A DNA stretch of 64,000 bases. It comes from UMGS1370 sp963557065. GTDB taxonomy: Bacteria > Bacillota > Clostridia > Lachnospirales > Lachnospiraceae. Below the pieces are notes generated by a model. It had not been told where the DNA came from, searched no databases, and saw nothing but the letters and a program-made list of their open reading frames with translations. Shown here in pieces: positions 49,651 through 58,729 of this stretch. Where the stretch lies: the NCBI GenBank assembly GCA_963557065.1, contig CAUWCT010000001.1, positions 1-64,000 on the forward strand. Reading direction: 5' to 3'. A program made the position numbers and the translations under genes. Positions within the stretch are counted from its first letter, which is position 1; the number at the start of each line of letters is the position of its first letter.

Positions 49651-51150
49651 TCAGATTCTTCCATATATTTGAGTCATAAACCGACATTTTTCTACAATAT
49701 CCTGGGTAAACGCCCCTTTTTGCATTCTCCACGTCCAGTTTCCCCCCAGCGTCGAAGGCGTATTGAGCCTCGCCTCGCTTCCAAGTCCCAGATAATCCTG
49801 AAGAGGAATCACTGCCAGATCCGCCACGCTTGCTAAGGCCAGGCGGATAAAATCCCAATGAATCTCAGACCCGGGCGTTCTCTGACTATTCATATAGCAG
49901 ACCGCCATCTTCCTGTCTTCCGGTATCAGCGCTTCATACCATCCCCGGATTGTATCATTATCATGGGTTCCTGTGTATACCACACAGTTATGGGGATAAC
50001 AGTGGGGCAGATAGTTGCTCTCCTCTCTGGAATCAAAGGCAAACTGCAGCACCTTCATACCTGGAAATCCTGTGTATTCCACCAGCTTCTGCACACTGTC
50101 TGTTACAAAGCCCAAATCCTCCGCAATCAAGTTTATCTCTCCAAATGTTTCCTGCATTTTCCCAAAAAGCGACAGTCCAGGTCCCTTTTCCCAATGGCCA
50201 TGCACTGCTGTCTTTTCTCCTGCCGGAATGGAATAGTATTCGTCAAATCCCCGGAAATGATCCACCCGGACTACATCATACATCTGGAAGCAGTAAGCCA
50301 TCCGCCGCATCCACCAGGCGTATCCGGTCTTTTCATGATATTCCCACCGATACAGCGGATTGCCCCATAGTTGTCCGTCAGCAGAAAAACCATCCGGCGG
50401 ACAGCCGGCCACTGCTTCTGGCATGTTGTTTTCATCAAACTGGAACAGCTCCGGGTGGACCCAGGCATCTGCGCTGTCAAACGCCACATAGATGGGAATA
50501 TCGCCAATAATCCGAATCCCCTGGCTGTGCGCATATTCTTTTAGCGCTCTCCACTGTTTCAGGAAAACCATCTGCAGAAATTCATGGAACAAAATCTCTT
50601 TTTCCAGCTTTTCTTCATAGTATTTTACAGCCCCCGGCTTTCTGAACTTGATCTCCTCGTCCCACTTGGTCCAGCAGGTTTCTCCAAAATGGCGTTTAAT
50701 CGCCATGTACAGGCAATAATTCCTGGTTTCTTCTTCCAGCCCCGTCTCCAGGCATTCTTTAGCTGTTCCTGAATCCGAAAAACCATCCAGCCACCTTAAA
50801 AACGCCTTGTAAAGCACTGCCTGACGATTTTCATAGAGTTTGCTGTAATCAATCCGGCTCTCGTCCGCTCCAAAATCTGTTTGGCTGCATTCTTCGCTGG
50901 TTAAAAGCCCTTCCTCTATCAGTTCCTCCAAATCAATCAAATAAGGATTTCCTGCAAATGCAGAAAAAGACTGATAGGGAGAATCTCCGTACCCTGTAGG
51001 TCCCATGGGAAGAATTTGCCAGCAGCTTTGCCCTGCCGCCTTTAATAAATCCACAAATTCGTAGGCTTCCCTGGAAAATGATCCGATTCCGTATGGGGAA
51101 GGAAGGCTGAAAACCGGAAGCAGTATCCCTGCTTTACGCATCATGTTCAT
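49651..51150 (-). CDS. malQ: 4-alpha-glucanotransferase (amylomaltase)
   Basis: 499-residue GH77 enzyme. Catalytic regions: VRVDHFRGFDEYYSIPAG (nucleophile aspartate), LIAEDLGFVTDSV (acid/base glutamate) and VVYTGTHDNDTIRGW (third aspartate). It transfers glucan segments between maltodextrins and releases glucose. It lies five bases downstream of malG and belongs to the maltodextrin operon. Length is normal for the bacterial MalQ family without N-terminal extension. Confidence 0.96.
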   Translation of the reverse strand: MNMMRKAGILLPVFSLPSPYGIGSFSREAYEFVDLLKAAGQSCWQILPMGPTGYGDSPYQSFSAFAGNPYLIDLEELIEEGLLTSEECSQTDFGADESRIDYSKLYENRQAVLYKAFLRWLDGFSDSGTAKECLETGLEEETRNYCLYMAIKRHFGETCWTKWDEEIKFRKPGAVKYYEEKLEKEILFHEFLQMVFLKQWRALKEYAHSQGIRIIGDIPIYVAFDSADAWVHPELFQFDENNMPEAVAGCPPDGFSADGQLWGNPLYRWEYHEKTGYAWWMRRMAYCFQMYDVVRVDHFRGFDEYYSIPAGEKTAVHGHWEKGPGLSLFGKMQETFGEINLIAEDLGFVTDSVQKLVEYTGFPGMKVLQFAFDSREESNYLPHCYPHNCVVYTGTHDNDTIRGWYEALIPEDRKMAVCYMNSQRTPGSEIHWDFIRLALASVADLAVIPLQDYLGLGSEARLNTPSTLGGNWTWRMQKGAFTQDIVEKCRFMTQIYGRI

Positions 51151-51155
51151 CTCCT

Positions 51156-51995
51156 TTAACCTTTTACTGCGCCTGCTACAACGCCTTCAATAATGTATTT
51201 CTGGCATGACAGGTAAAATGCCACAATTGGAATAATTGCCAGTACCAGAACGCCCATCATAGCGCCCATATCAATGGATCCGTAACCGCCTCTTAAATAC
51301 TGGACTGCAATGGAAATCGTCTTATATTTTGTCATGTCCAGAATCAGATATGGAAGCAGGTAATCATTCCAGATCCACATCGCCTGTAAAATAGCCACTG
51401 TCACGCAGGTAGGTTTCATGACGGGAAGCACCACTCTGAAAAAGGTGTGCACCGGCGTACATCCGTCCATCATAGCCGCTTCTTCGATTTCTAACGGAAT
51501 CGACTTGACAAAGCCGGTAAACATAAAGACCGACAGTCCGGCGCCAAAGCCCAGATAGACAATTACTAATCCCCAGGGAGTGGTCAGCCCCAGCATGTCT
51601 GCAATTTTAGACAGCGGAAACATCACCATCTGGAAGGGCACAATCATAGAAAACAGGCACAGATAGTAAATCGTGGAGGTGACTGCATTTTTTACGCGGC
51701 TGATATACCAGGCGCACATAGAGGTACACAGAATAATCACTGCCACCGATGCAACGGTAATAAATAACGTCCAGCCAAAGGCCTCAAAAAATCCGGTCTT
51801 TTTAATGCCGTTTATATAATTGTCCAGTCCCACAAACATTTTCCCTGTTGGGATTTTAAAGGGATAGCGACTGATATATGCCTTTTTCTTAAATGAGTTA
51901 ACCACCACCAGCGCTATCGGAACCAGGTAAATGACAGAAATCACTGAAAAAATCACAGTCAGAATCCGATCCATTCTTCTTTTCTTTGTTGCCAT
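51156..51995 (-). CDS. malG: Maltodextrin-type ABC transporter permease MalG
   Basis: 279-residue inner-membrane permease with about six hydrophobic segments. The EAA loop EIEEAAMMDGCTPVHTFFRVVLPVMKP near residue 190 contacts the ATPase. It is paired with the malF-type gene two bases upstream. The ATPase (MsmK type) is not in the window and is often shared by several sugar systems in Firmicutes. Sugar specificity is inferred from malQ and the binding protein context. Confidence 0.9.
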   Translation of the reverse strand: MATKKRRMDRILTVIFSVISVIYLVPIALVVVNSFKKKAYISRYPFKIPTGKMFVGLDNYINGIKKTGFFEAFGWTLFITVASVAVIILCTSMCAWYISRVKNAVTSTIYYLCLFSMIVPFQMVMFPLSKIADMLGLTTPWGLVIVYLGFGAGLSVFMFTGFVKSIPLEIEEAAMMDGCTPVHTFFRVVLPVMKPTCVTVAILQAMWIWNDYLLPYLILDMTKYKTISIAVQYLRGGYGSIDMGAMMGVLVLAIIPIVAFYLSCQKYIIEGVVAGAVKG

Positions 51996-51996
51996 A

Positions 51997-52839
51997 TTAC
52001 TGCTGCACCTCCTTCCTTCTTGTCAGCCAGTTTTGAGCTACGGCAATCACTGCTACCAACAGGAAAAATACCACTGCTTTTGCCTGTCCTACACCTTCCC
52101 ATCCGGTACGGCCATAGAACGTATTGAAAATATTTAATGCCAGCAATTCCGACATATTGGACGGTTCTCCGTTGGTAAGGGCCAGATTCTGATCAAACAG
52201 CTTAAAGCCATTGGTAAGAGTCAAAAATGTACAGACAGTAATGGATGGCATTACCATGGGAATCGTAACATTCTTTAAGAGCGCCCATTTATCTGCCCCA
52301 TCGATCTTTGCTGCTTCTATTAATTCCCCTGGAATATTCTGGATTCCCGCAATATAGATAATCATCATATATCCGATCTGCTGCCAGCACATTAAAATCA
52401 CCAGTCCCCAGAATCCGTACACAGAAGAAAAGGTAAGCGTCTTATCGAAAAACTGCAAAATGCCATTGAGCAAAAGATTCCAGACATATCCCAAAACAAT
52501 GCCGCCGATTAAGTTCGGCATAAAAAATACAGTCCGAAACAGATTGGTTCCCCGAATCTTTCTGGTTAAAAGCATTGCAGCGGCAAATGCAAAAAAGTTG
52601 ATAAATACCACACTGACAATGGTAAATAATGCGGTATACCAGAGAGCGTGTACAAAGGTGCCGTCTGAAAAAATCCTGGTATAGTTGGAAAACCCCACAA
52701 ACACTGCGTCATTAATCGTTGTAAATTTGCAAAAGGACAGGTATACCCCTACTAAAAACGGGGCAATAAATCCTATCGTAAATGCTGCCAGCGTGGGCAG
52801 CACAAAAATTGGAAAATACCGTTTAATTGCTTTTTCCAT
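51997..52839 (-). CDS. malF: Maltodextrin-type ABC transporter permease MalF
   Basis: 280-residue permease from ATG 52839 (MEKAIKRYFPIFVLPTLAAF), chosen because AGGAGAGGG precedes it; a longer frame to 52950 lies in the intergenic terminator. It has six or so membrane spans and the EAA motif ELIEAAKIDGADKWALLKNVTIPMV near residue 190. It follows the terminator between malE and malF, so its level is probably lower than that of the binding protein. Partner of MalG. Confidence 0.9.
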   Translation of the reverse strand: MEKAIKRYFPIFVLPTLAAFTIGFIAPFLVGVYLSFCKFTTINDAVFVGFSNYTRIFSDGTFVHALWYTALFTIVSVVFINFFAFAAAMLLTRKIRGTNLFRTVFFMPNLIGGIVLGYVWNLLLNGILQFFDKTLTFSSVYGFWGLVILMCWQQIGYMMIIYIAGIQNIPGELIEAAKIDGADKWALLKNVTIPMVMPSITVCTFLTLTNGFKLFDQNLALTNGEPSNMSELLALNIFNTFYGRTGWEGVGQAKAVVFFLLVAVIAVAQNWLTRRKEVQQ

Positions 52840-52863
52840 ATGATCCCTCTCCTGTTTCCTGTG

Positions 52864-52902
52864 AAAAAAACGGGGGCGGGTGAAATTCACCCACCCCGTT
52901 TG
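52864..52902 (-). terminator. Intra-operon terminator between malE and malF
   Basis: On the minus strand AAACGGGGTGGGTG pairs with CACCCGCCCCCGTT across a five-base loop, followed by a T-run. Partial readthrough would give more binding protein than permease. Confidence 0.88.
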
Positions 52903-52912
52903 CTTTACGGTT

Positions 52913-54325
52913 TTAATTGTTTGCTGCCTGATATTCAGATGCCCATCCATCTACAAATGCCGTTTCTACTGCAGTCCAGTCACCGGTGCCCTGCGCATAC
53001 TCCAAAAGCGCGCTGCCCAGCTGGTTCTTCCATTCCTCAGACGGCATGGTAGTAAAGTTCCATGTAACAACAGTATTGCCTTTCTTTACATCCTCATCTG
53101 CTGCTGCCACTAATGGGTTCTCTGGTAAGTATTCTTCTGTAAAGGTGGTAAATGGAGTTACAAATCCCATATCGGCCAGACCTCTCCGTCCTGTCTCGCT
53201 TTCTACTACCCACTGTAAGAAGTCTAAAGTTGCCTTGATATCTTCCTCAGAAGCTTTGCTGTTTACGCACCAGTAGTTCTCAGATCCAGTACAGAGTCCC
53301 TGCTTTTCTTCACCTTCTGCACCAATGTAGATTGGAAGCATTCCCAAATCTTCATCTGCAACTTCATTGTCTTTGATGTCGTTGTAAGCCCAGGTTCCGT
53401 TCTGATAGAATACTGCTTCGCCTAATGCAAATTCAGAAGCAGCGTCTTCTCCGGTCTTACCAGAAAGCATAGTCGGTTCGCAGGTAGAATTATTGATATA
53501 TAAATCAAAAATCTGCTTGTAATTGTCTAAGTAAGTGCCCTTTACTGCATCGGTGGAGGTAATTCCATCAGCCTGATACTCATAGTACAGCGGCAGATTT
53601 GCCAGATGGGTCTTAAATCTCCAGTCGGAAGATGCGTCAAATCCTGCGGAAGTAAACGCTCCCTGAATGCCCAGATCGTCTTTCTTGGCCTGCAGATCTT
53701 CTGCCACTGCCTTTAAAGTTTCAAAGTTGTTGATCTCATCCACTGAAGAAATCACTGCCCCGTCCATGGCTATGTATTCATTTAAGATCTTCTTATTGTA
53801 AATCAGACCGTAAGTCTCAATTACATATGCAACGCCTTTTACTGCGCCGGATTCATCAATCAATGCAAAATCATCGCTAGATAAGTCTTTATACACTGCG
53901 CTGTCCTTTAAATCATAGCAGTAATCTTTCCAGGATGCCAGACCTACCGGACCGTTGACCTGGAATAAGGTAGGCGCATTGCTCTTTGCCATCTCAGATT
54001 TTAAGGTTTGTTCATAAGTACCGGATGCTGCCGTTACAACTGTAACCGGTACGCCGGTTTCATCTGTATAAGCTGCTGCCAGCTCTACCCACTGGTCTGC
54101 CTGCTCCGGCTTAAAGTTTAAATAATAAACCTCCCCGTCTCCGGCTGCTTCTTCTGCTTTTGCAGTCTCTTCCTCTGCCTTTGTTTCAGCCTCTGTCCCG
54201 GCTTCTGTCTGCTGTCCTGCCGTAGTCTCTGCCGGCGCGCTCTGCTCAGAACTGCCGCATCCGGTCATTGCTCCGACTACCATAGCTGCTGATAACGATA
54301 CTGCTGCCAATTTTTTTAATTTCAT
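52913..54325 (-). CDS. malE: Extracellular sugar-binding lipoprotein (MalE type)
   Basis: 470 residues. Signal peptide with lipobox MVVGAMTGC (Cys 23), an acidic alanine/threonine/glutamate-rich linker (about 25-65), then a family 1 solute-binding domain. Family features include YYLNFKPEQADQWVELAAAYTDETGVPVTVVTAASGTYEQTLKSEMA and FQVNGPVGLASWKDYCYDL. It captures maltodextrins or a related oligosaccharide for the MalFG permease. It is the first gene of the operon, behind a strong promoter and a LacI-type operator. Its predicted high expression fits the following terminator. Confidence 0.9.
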   Translation of the reverse strand: MKLKKLAAVSLSAAMVVGAMTGCGSSEQSAPAETTAGQQTEAGTEAETKAEEETAKAEEAAGDGEVYYLNFKPEQADQWVELAAAYTDETGVPVTVVTAASGTYEQTLKSEMAKSNAPTLFQVNGPVGLASWKDYCYDLKDSAVYKDLSSDDFALIDESGAVKGVAYVIETYGLIYNKKILNEYIAMDGAVISSVDEINNFETLKAVAEDLQAKKDDLGIQGAFTSAGFDASSDWRFKTHLANLPLYYEYQADGITSTDAVKGTYLDNYKQIFDLYINNSTCEPTMLSGKTGEDAASEFALGEAVFYQNGTWAYNDIKDNEVADEDLGMLPIYIGAEGEEKQGLCTGSENYWCVNSKASEEDIKATLDFLQWVVESETGRRGLADMGFVTPFTTFTEEYLPENPLVAAADEDVKKGNTVVTWNFTTMPSEEWKNQLGSALLEYAQGTGDWTAVETAFVDGWASEYQAANN

Positions 54326-54407
54326 AATAAGCCCATCCCTTCTTTGAATGTTTGCTTTACCGCAACATTATCGGAACCAGACAACCTGTCTTGCAGCTTG
54401 TTCCGGC

Positions 54408-54425
54408 AACGTTATCGGTAACGTT
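54408..54425. promoter_or_regulatory. LacI-type operator of the mal operon
   Basis: AACGTTATCGGTAACGTT: seven-base arms around TCGG. It begins about 18 bases after the -10, covering roughly +11 to +28. A degenerate second copy, GCAACATTATCGGAACC, lies at 54362-54378. Both are placed to block transcription and fit the regulator at 48559-49614. Confidence 0.78.
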
Positions 54426-54442
54426 TCCAATCTGATAAAATC

Positions 54443-54471
54443 ACTATACCACACTTTTATTATTTGTTCAA
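54443..54471 (-). promoter_or_regulatory. malE promoter
   Basis: Minus-strand -35 TTGAAC (54466-54471), 17-base spacer, -10 TATAGT (54443-54448). Confidence 0.78.
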
Positions 54472-54576
54472 GTGTTTTTATTATCTATTTTATGCGTTTT
54501 TACCAACTATTTTTATCTTACATTAAAACACATTCGACAAGAAGCGATATTTTTCTTGTATTTGCACTGTGATTCA

Positions 54577-54786
54577 TCACTTTTTCACAAATACTTCTTC
54601 CGTCATGAACACCCATTTCTGCATACCATGAACCTGACACTGCTGCGTATTTCCCGGCCCAATCCCCAGAGGTACGCTTATCTGTCTATGCCAAAATGCC
54701 GGTGGAACTCCCAGGCAGCAATCAATTTTTACCATTTTTGCTGTGAACAGCTGGCAGATACCCCATCTGCCCAGTTTTAAATCCAT
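54577..54786 (-). CDS. Possible small protein after the metallopeptidase gene
   Basis: A 69-residue frame whose ATG lies five bases after the stop of the YgjP-like gene. Codons look native, and the predicted protein has an odd, tryptophan- and cysteine-bearing sequence (for example PPAFWHRQISVPLGIG, then QVHGMQKWVFMTEEVF). The ribosome binding site (GACAGGA) is weak. I do not recognise a family. It may be a true small gene, a frameshifted tail or noncoding; a plus-strand frame across the same bases is less protein-like. Confidence 0.3.
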   Translation of the reverse strand: MDLKLGRWGICQLFTAKMVKIDCCLGVPPAFWHRQISVPLGIGPGNTQQCQVHGMQKWVFMTEEVFVKK

Positions 54787-54791
54787 TCCTG

Positions 54792-55316
54792 TCAGCAGCG
54801 TACCTGCTTTAGACGTGTCCGCCTCTCCTGGTAATCCGGCATGATGTTTTTCACTTCTTTCCAGAAATTAGGGGAATGATTCATTTCTTTCCGGTGGCAC
54901 AATTCATGTACCACCACATAATCCTGCAGTTCTTCCGGCAGACGCATCAGCTGACAGTTAAAATTCAAGTTTCCTTTGCTGCTGCAGCTTCCCCAGCGGG
55001 TCTTCTGGTTGCGGATGGTAATTCTTCCATAGGTTACCCCTATGATCCTGGCATAATGTTCCACTTTTTCCGGAAGCACCTGCAGGGCTTTTTGCACCAG
55101 TTTTTCAATCTCCTCTGAGGATAATGGTTCCGGCTGCTCTGCTTTTGTCTCCTCAATCCGCTTTAAATGTTTGAAAATCCATGATTCTTTTGATTTTACA
55201 AAGTTCTGGATTTCTTTTCTGGAAACCTTATACGGAGCCCGTACCTTTAGCTGTCCGTCCCGTGTAATCTCCAGGGCCAGGGTTTTCCGGCTGCTTCTGA
55301 TAATCTCATAATTCAT
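54792..55316 (-). CDS. YgjP-like (DUF45/WLM) zinc metallopeptidase
   Basis: 174 residues. The zinc motif HExxH is seen as VVHELCHRKEMNHSPNFWKEV, and the upstream RITIRNQKTRWGSCSSKGNLNFN is the second strong signature of the YgjP/M48-like family. The N-terminal half is helical and charged. Members are linked to protein processing or DNA-repair type proteolysis, but the substrate is unknown. It lies on the minus strand after hisJ, with 54 bases between them. Confidence 0.9.
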   Translation of the reverse strand: MNYEIIRSSRKTLALEITRDGQLKVRAPYKVSRKEIQNFVKSKESWIFKHLKRIEETKAEQPEPLSSEEIEKLVQKALQVLPEKVEHYARIIGVTYGRITIRNQKTRWGSCSSKGNLNFNCQLMRLPEELQDYVVVHELCHRKEMNHSPNFWKEVKNIMPDYQERRTRLKQVRC

Positions 55317-55370
55317 GGAAACGATTTCCTCCTGATGGAGCTCTTCTTTTCTGTATGTTCAGTTAAAAGG

Positions 55371-56201
55371 TTACAGACTATGAAACGTTGGTTCCATCTT
55401 ATTATAGGTACAAAAAGAATGAAATCCTAATTCTTTTAACTGCTCCTTTGCCTCCTGAATATACCTTCCTAAATGTTCCGGTTTGTGGCTGTCACTGCCA
55501 ATGGTAATAATGGTTCCGCCTAAATCTCGGTACAGCTTTAATAATTCTGCCGATGGCATAGAATCCTTTAACCCGTACCTGTGTGAAGAAGTGTTGATTT
55601 CAATTCCTTTTCCATCTGCAATTACAATCTTTAAAATTTCAGAAATCAAGGGTTTCACTTTTTCAAACGGATATTCTCCTGCCTTATCATAGCGATTGAT
55701 TAAATCCATATGGCCCAAAACACTGTAGTCTTTATAAACTTGGACTACTCTCAGCATTTCTTCATAATACCGTTTCTGATACTCATCCTGGGTTCTTCCT
55801 TTTTGAAACTCCTGGGTCCAAAATTCTTTATCCTCCACCTGATGAATGGATAAAATAATAAAATCAAAGGGATAGCGGTCAAATAGTTCCTGAAACTTCG
55901 GTATCGTATGGGTTTGTACACCAAATTCCATACCTGTTTTAATCGTAATTTTTTCCTGATACTGATTCCGGATGCGATTTATCTCTTCCATGTAGAGAGG
56001 GTAATCTACATTGGCTAAAGGCTCCCCATTCCGGTATAGAATCTCGTTCCCACTATCCCAGTCGTCCTTTACTCCATAATCTACATGATCCGTCATGCAA
56101 ATCTCATCCATCTGTAATCCAACAGCATCTTTGACTACGCATTCCATCGGATAAATGGAATCATCACTAAATGCTGTATGTACATGGTAATCTGCAAACA
56201 T
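55371..56201 (-). CDS. hisJ: Histidinol-phosphatase (PHP family, HisJ-like)
   Basis: 276-residue PHP-domain phosphatase. Metal-binding motifs: DYHVHTAFSDDS at the N-terminus, MTDHVDYG near residue 36, HQVEDKEFW, GHMDLINRYD and GSDSHKPEHLG at the C-terminus. The family includes HisK/HisJ of Firmicutes, which dephosphorylates histidinol phosphate; related PHP proteins have other substrates, and no other his gene is near. GGAGGAAG precedes the ATG. It lies between a terminator and a metallopeptidase gene. Confidence 0.82.
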   Translation of the reverse strand: MFADYHVHTAFSDDSIYPMECVVKDAVGLQMDEICMTDHVDYGVKDDWDSGNEILYRNGEPLANVDYPLYMEEINRIRNQYQEKITIKTGMEFGVQTHTIPKFQELFDRYPFDFIILSIHQVEDKEFWTQEFQKGRTQDEYQKRYYEEMLRVVQVYKDYSVLGHMDLINRYDKAGEYPFEKVKPLISEILKIVIADGKGIEINTSSHRYGLKDSMPSAELLKLYRDLGGTIITIGSDSHKPEHLGRYIQEAKEQLKELGFHSFCTYNKMEPTFHSL

Positions 56202-56235
56202 AAAACTCTTCCTCCGCTTTTCCTATGATCTAATA

Positions 56236-56266
56236 AACCAAAAGCGGCGAACTATGCCGCCGCTTT
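56236..56266 (-). terminator. Terminator of pheST
   Basis: On the minus strand AAAGCGGCG pairs with CGCCGCTTTT around a seven-base loop, followed by GGTTTATT. Confidence 0.8.
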
Positions 56267-56273
56267 CTGGTAT

Positions 56274-58694
56274 TTACGCTCTCAATTCAATTCCCATTCC
56301 CTGAAGGCCATTTAAAATTTTGTTCATTACACTGGTAATTTCTTTTTCTTCTAGGGTATGATCCTGTGCTCTAAAGGTAATGGAATAAGCCATAGACTTA
56401 TATCCTTCCTTAATCTGACTTCCTTCGTAAATATCAAACAATTTGCACTCTTCCAGAATCTTTCCGCTTCTCTGGACAATCATATCTTCAATCTGGCCTG
56501 CCAGTACGGATTTTGGAACCACCATACTTAAATCTCTGCTTACTGCAGGGAATTTTGCCAGTCCGGCATACTTTCTGTCAAAGGTGGTAAAGTCTAACAT
56601 AGCCGGCATATCTACCACTGCCACATAAGCCTTTTCCCCAATCTTATAATTGTCTGCCACATCCGGATGAATCTCGCCTAAATAGCCGATTACGGTATTG
56701 TTATATACAATATCTGCCTTTCTTCCCGGATGCAGGTACGGATGATCCCCATTTGGATCGTAGTGAAGACGTCCGGTCATGCCAACGCTTTCAAAGAACT
56801 CTTCTGCCACGCCCTTCATGGTAAAGAAATCGCCGTCTCCGTACATTCCCAGTACAAACTGCATCCGTTCGTCTGGAAGTTCGGTCAGCGGAAGGCTCTT
56901 TGGCAAATAAACCGTTGCCATCTCATAGAGACGGACGTCCTTGTTTCTGCGGTTGTAGTTAGTAGACAGAGAAGTCAGCATACCGTTTAACGGCAGGGTA
57001 CGCATGACGCTGAAATCCTCGCCCAGCGGATTGGAAATCACAACGGTCTGGCGAAGCTTGGAGTCTGCGGGAATTAACAGCTTGTCAAATACCTTAGGAC
57101 TTTCAAAGGAATAGGTCATTGCTTGGGAGAAACCGGAAAATTCTGCAATTTTTCTTGCTTTCTCCTCGATCCGAAGCTTGTAAGACAGCTTTCCGGTGGT
57201 AGACTCTCCTGCCGGAAGAGTGGTTGGAATCTTGTCATAGCCGAAGAATCTTGCTACTTCCTCTGCAATGTCTGCCTCTCTCTCCAGATCCTGTCTCCAG
57301 GTTGGAGCAATCACTTCGCCTGTCTCTTCGTCATAACCAATCTCCAGAGGGCCAAAGTAGCTTAACATGGTTTCTTTGGAAAGGTCGGTTCCCAGTAAGT
57401 TGTTAATGCGTTCCGGATGGAATGGGATTCTCTTCGGCTCCTTTAATCCGGCGCAGACGTCGATAACGCCGCCTACTACTTCTCCGGCTCCCAGCTCTTC
57501 GATTAACTGGCAGGCGCGGTTGATTGCTTCCATGGCAGTATTGGGATCCAGTCCCTTTTCAAATTTGCCGGAAGCGTCGGTTCTTAATCCTGCCTTCTTG
57601 GCAGACAGACGGATATTGGTGCCGTCAAAGCAGGCGCACTCAAATACCATAGTCTTGACATCATCGGTAATCTTGGAGTTTTCACCCCCCATAATACCAG
57701 CAATGCCGACTGCCTTTTCCCCGTCATTAATCATCAGAATGGTATGATCCAGCTTTCTTACCTGTCCGTCTAATGTCTGGAACTCATCTCCGTCCTCTGC
57801 GCATTTTACCACAATCTCATGGCCTGCCAGCAGGTCATAGTCAAATGCGTGCATCGGCTGGCCGTATTCTTCCATAATGTAGTTGGTAATATCTACCAGG
57901 TTATTGATTGGGCGGATGCCGCTGGCAGCCAGACGTCTCTGCATCCATTCTGGAGAAGGAGCCAGTTTAATGTTCTTTACCATTCTTGCACAGTATCTTG
58001 GGCAAAGTTCCTGATTTTCTACCGTTACTTTTAAATAATCGTGAATATCCTCATTGTTTCCGCTCTTTGTTACAACTGGAGGAACAAATGGCTTTCCAAA
58101 GGTAGCTGCTGCTTCTCTTGCAATGCCAAGCACGCTGTAACAGTCTACACGGTTAGAAGTAATTTCGTACTCAAATACCACGTCGTGAAGACCCAGCACC
58201 TCTACTGCGTCTGCACCTACCTGGGCATCTTCCGGAAGAATGTAAATACCGCTTTCTGGAGCCAGAGGATACATATCCTTGTTAGAACCCAGTTCTTCGA
58301 TGGAACACATCATACCGTAAGAGTCAACGCCTCTTAATTTGCCGCTTTTAATCCGGATTCCATCTTCTGGAAGAGGACCGCCGTCATGTCCGCCTGCTAC
58401 TTTTCCTCCGTCTAATACAACCGGAACCTTGTCCCCTTCCTTTACATTAGGAGCTCCGGTTACAATCTGGATGGTCTCGGTTCCTACGTCTACCTGACAG
58501 ATAATCAGCTTATCTGCATCCGGATGCTTTTCAATTTTTTTAATCTGTCCGACTACAATCTTTTCCAGATTTTTGTCCAGACACTCATAACCTTCTACCT
58601 TGGTTCCAGACAATGTCATAGCGTCGGTATATTCCTGGGCTGTCATGTCTAAATCCGGAACGTATGCTTTAATCCATGATAACGCTGTATTCAT
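56274..58694 (-). CDS. pheT: Phenylalanine-tRNA ligase beta subunit
   Basis: 806-residue beta subunit of the alpha2-beta2 enzyme. N-terminal tRNA-binding (EMAP-II like) domain (about 40-150), B3/B4 editing domain, B5 domain, a catalytic-like core and a C-terminal FDX-ACB anticodon-binding domain (KFPAVSRDLSMVVPKSV, then SMAYSITFRAQDHTLEEKEI) are recognisable in order. The B3/B4 domain hydrolyses mischarged Tyr-tRNA. It starts 35 bases after pheS and is cotranscribed under the T-box. Confidence 0.97.
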   Translation of the reverse strand: MNTALSWIKAYVPDLDMTAQEYTDAMTLSGTKVEGYECLDKNLEKIVVGQIKKIEKHPDADKLIICQVDVGTETIQIVTGAPNVKEGDKVPVVLDGGKVAGGHDGGPLPEDGIRIKSGKLRGVDSYGMMCSIEELGSNKDMYPLAPESGIYILPEDAQVGADAVEVLGLHDVVFEYEITSNRVDCYSVLGIAREAAATFGKPFVPPVVTKSGNNEDIHDYLKVTVENQELCPRYCARMVKNIKLAPSPEWMQRRLAASGIRPINNLVDITNYIMEEYGQPMHAFDYDLLAGHEIVVKCAEDGDEFQTLDGQVRKLDHTILMINDGEKAVGIAGIMGGENSKITDDVKTMVFECACFDGTNIRLSAKKAGLRTDASGKFEKGLDPNTAMEAINRACQLIEELGAGEVVGGVIDVCAGLKEPKRIPFHPERINNLLGTDLSKETMLSYFGPLEIGYDEETGEVIAPTWRQDLEREADIAEEVARFFGYDKIPTTLPAGESTTGKLSYKLRIEEKARKIAEFSGFSQAMTYSFESPKVFDKLLIPADSKLRQTVVISNPLGEDFSVMRTLPLNGMLTSLSTNYNRRNKDVRLYEMATVYLPKSLPLTELPDERMQFVLGMYGDGDFFTMKGVAEEFFESVGMTGRLHYDPNGDHPYLHPGRKADIVYNNTVIGYLGEIHPDVADNYKIGEKAYVAVVDMPAMLDFTTFDRKYAGLAKFPAVSRDLSMVVPKSVLAGQIEDMIVQRSGKILEECKLFDIYEGSQIKEGYKSMAYSITFRAQDHTLEEKEITSVMNKILNGLQGMGIELRA

Positions 58695-58729
58695 AATCTA
58701 ATCTCCTTTTCTTCCACTCTCATCCCTGC

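Noticed and set aside
55350..55375. GTTCAG...GGTTAC words near the hisJ stop, resembling the element
   Set aside because: The words are separated by different sequence and no inverted partner is present.
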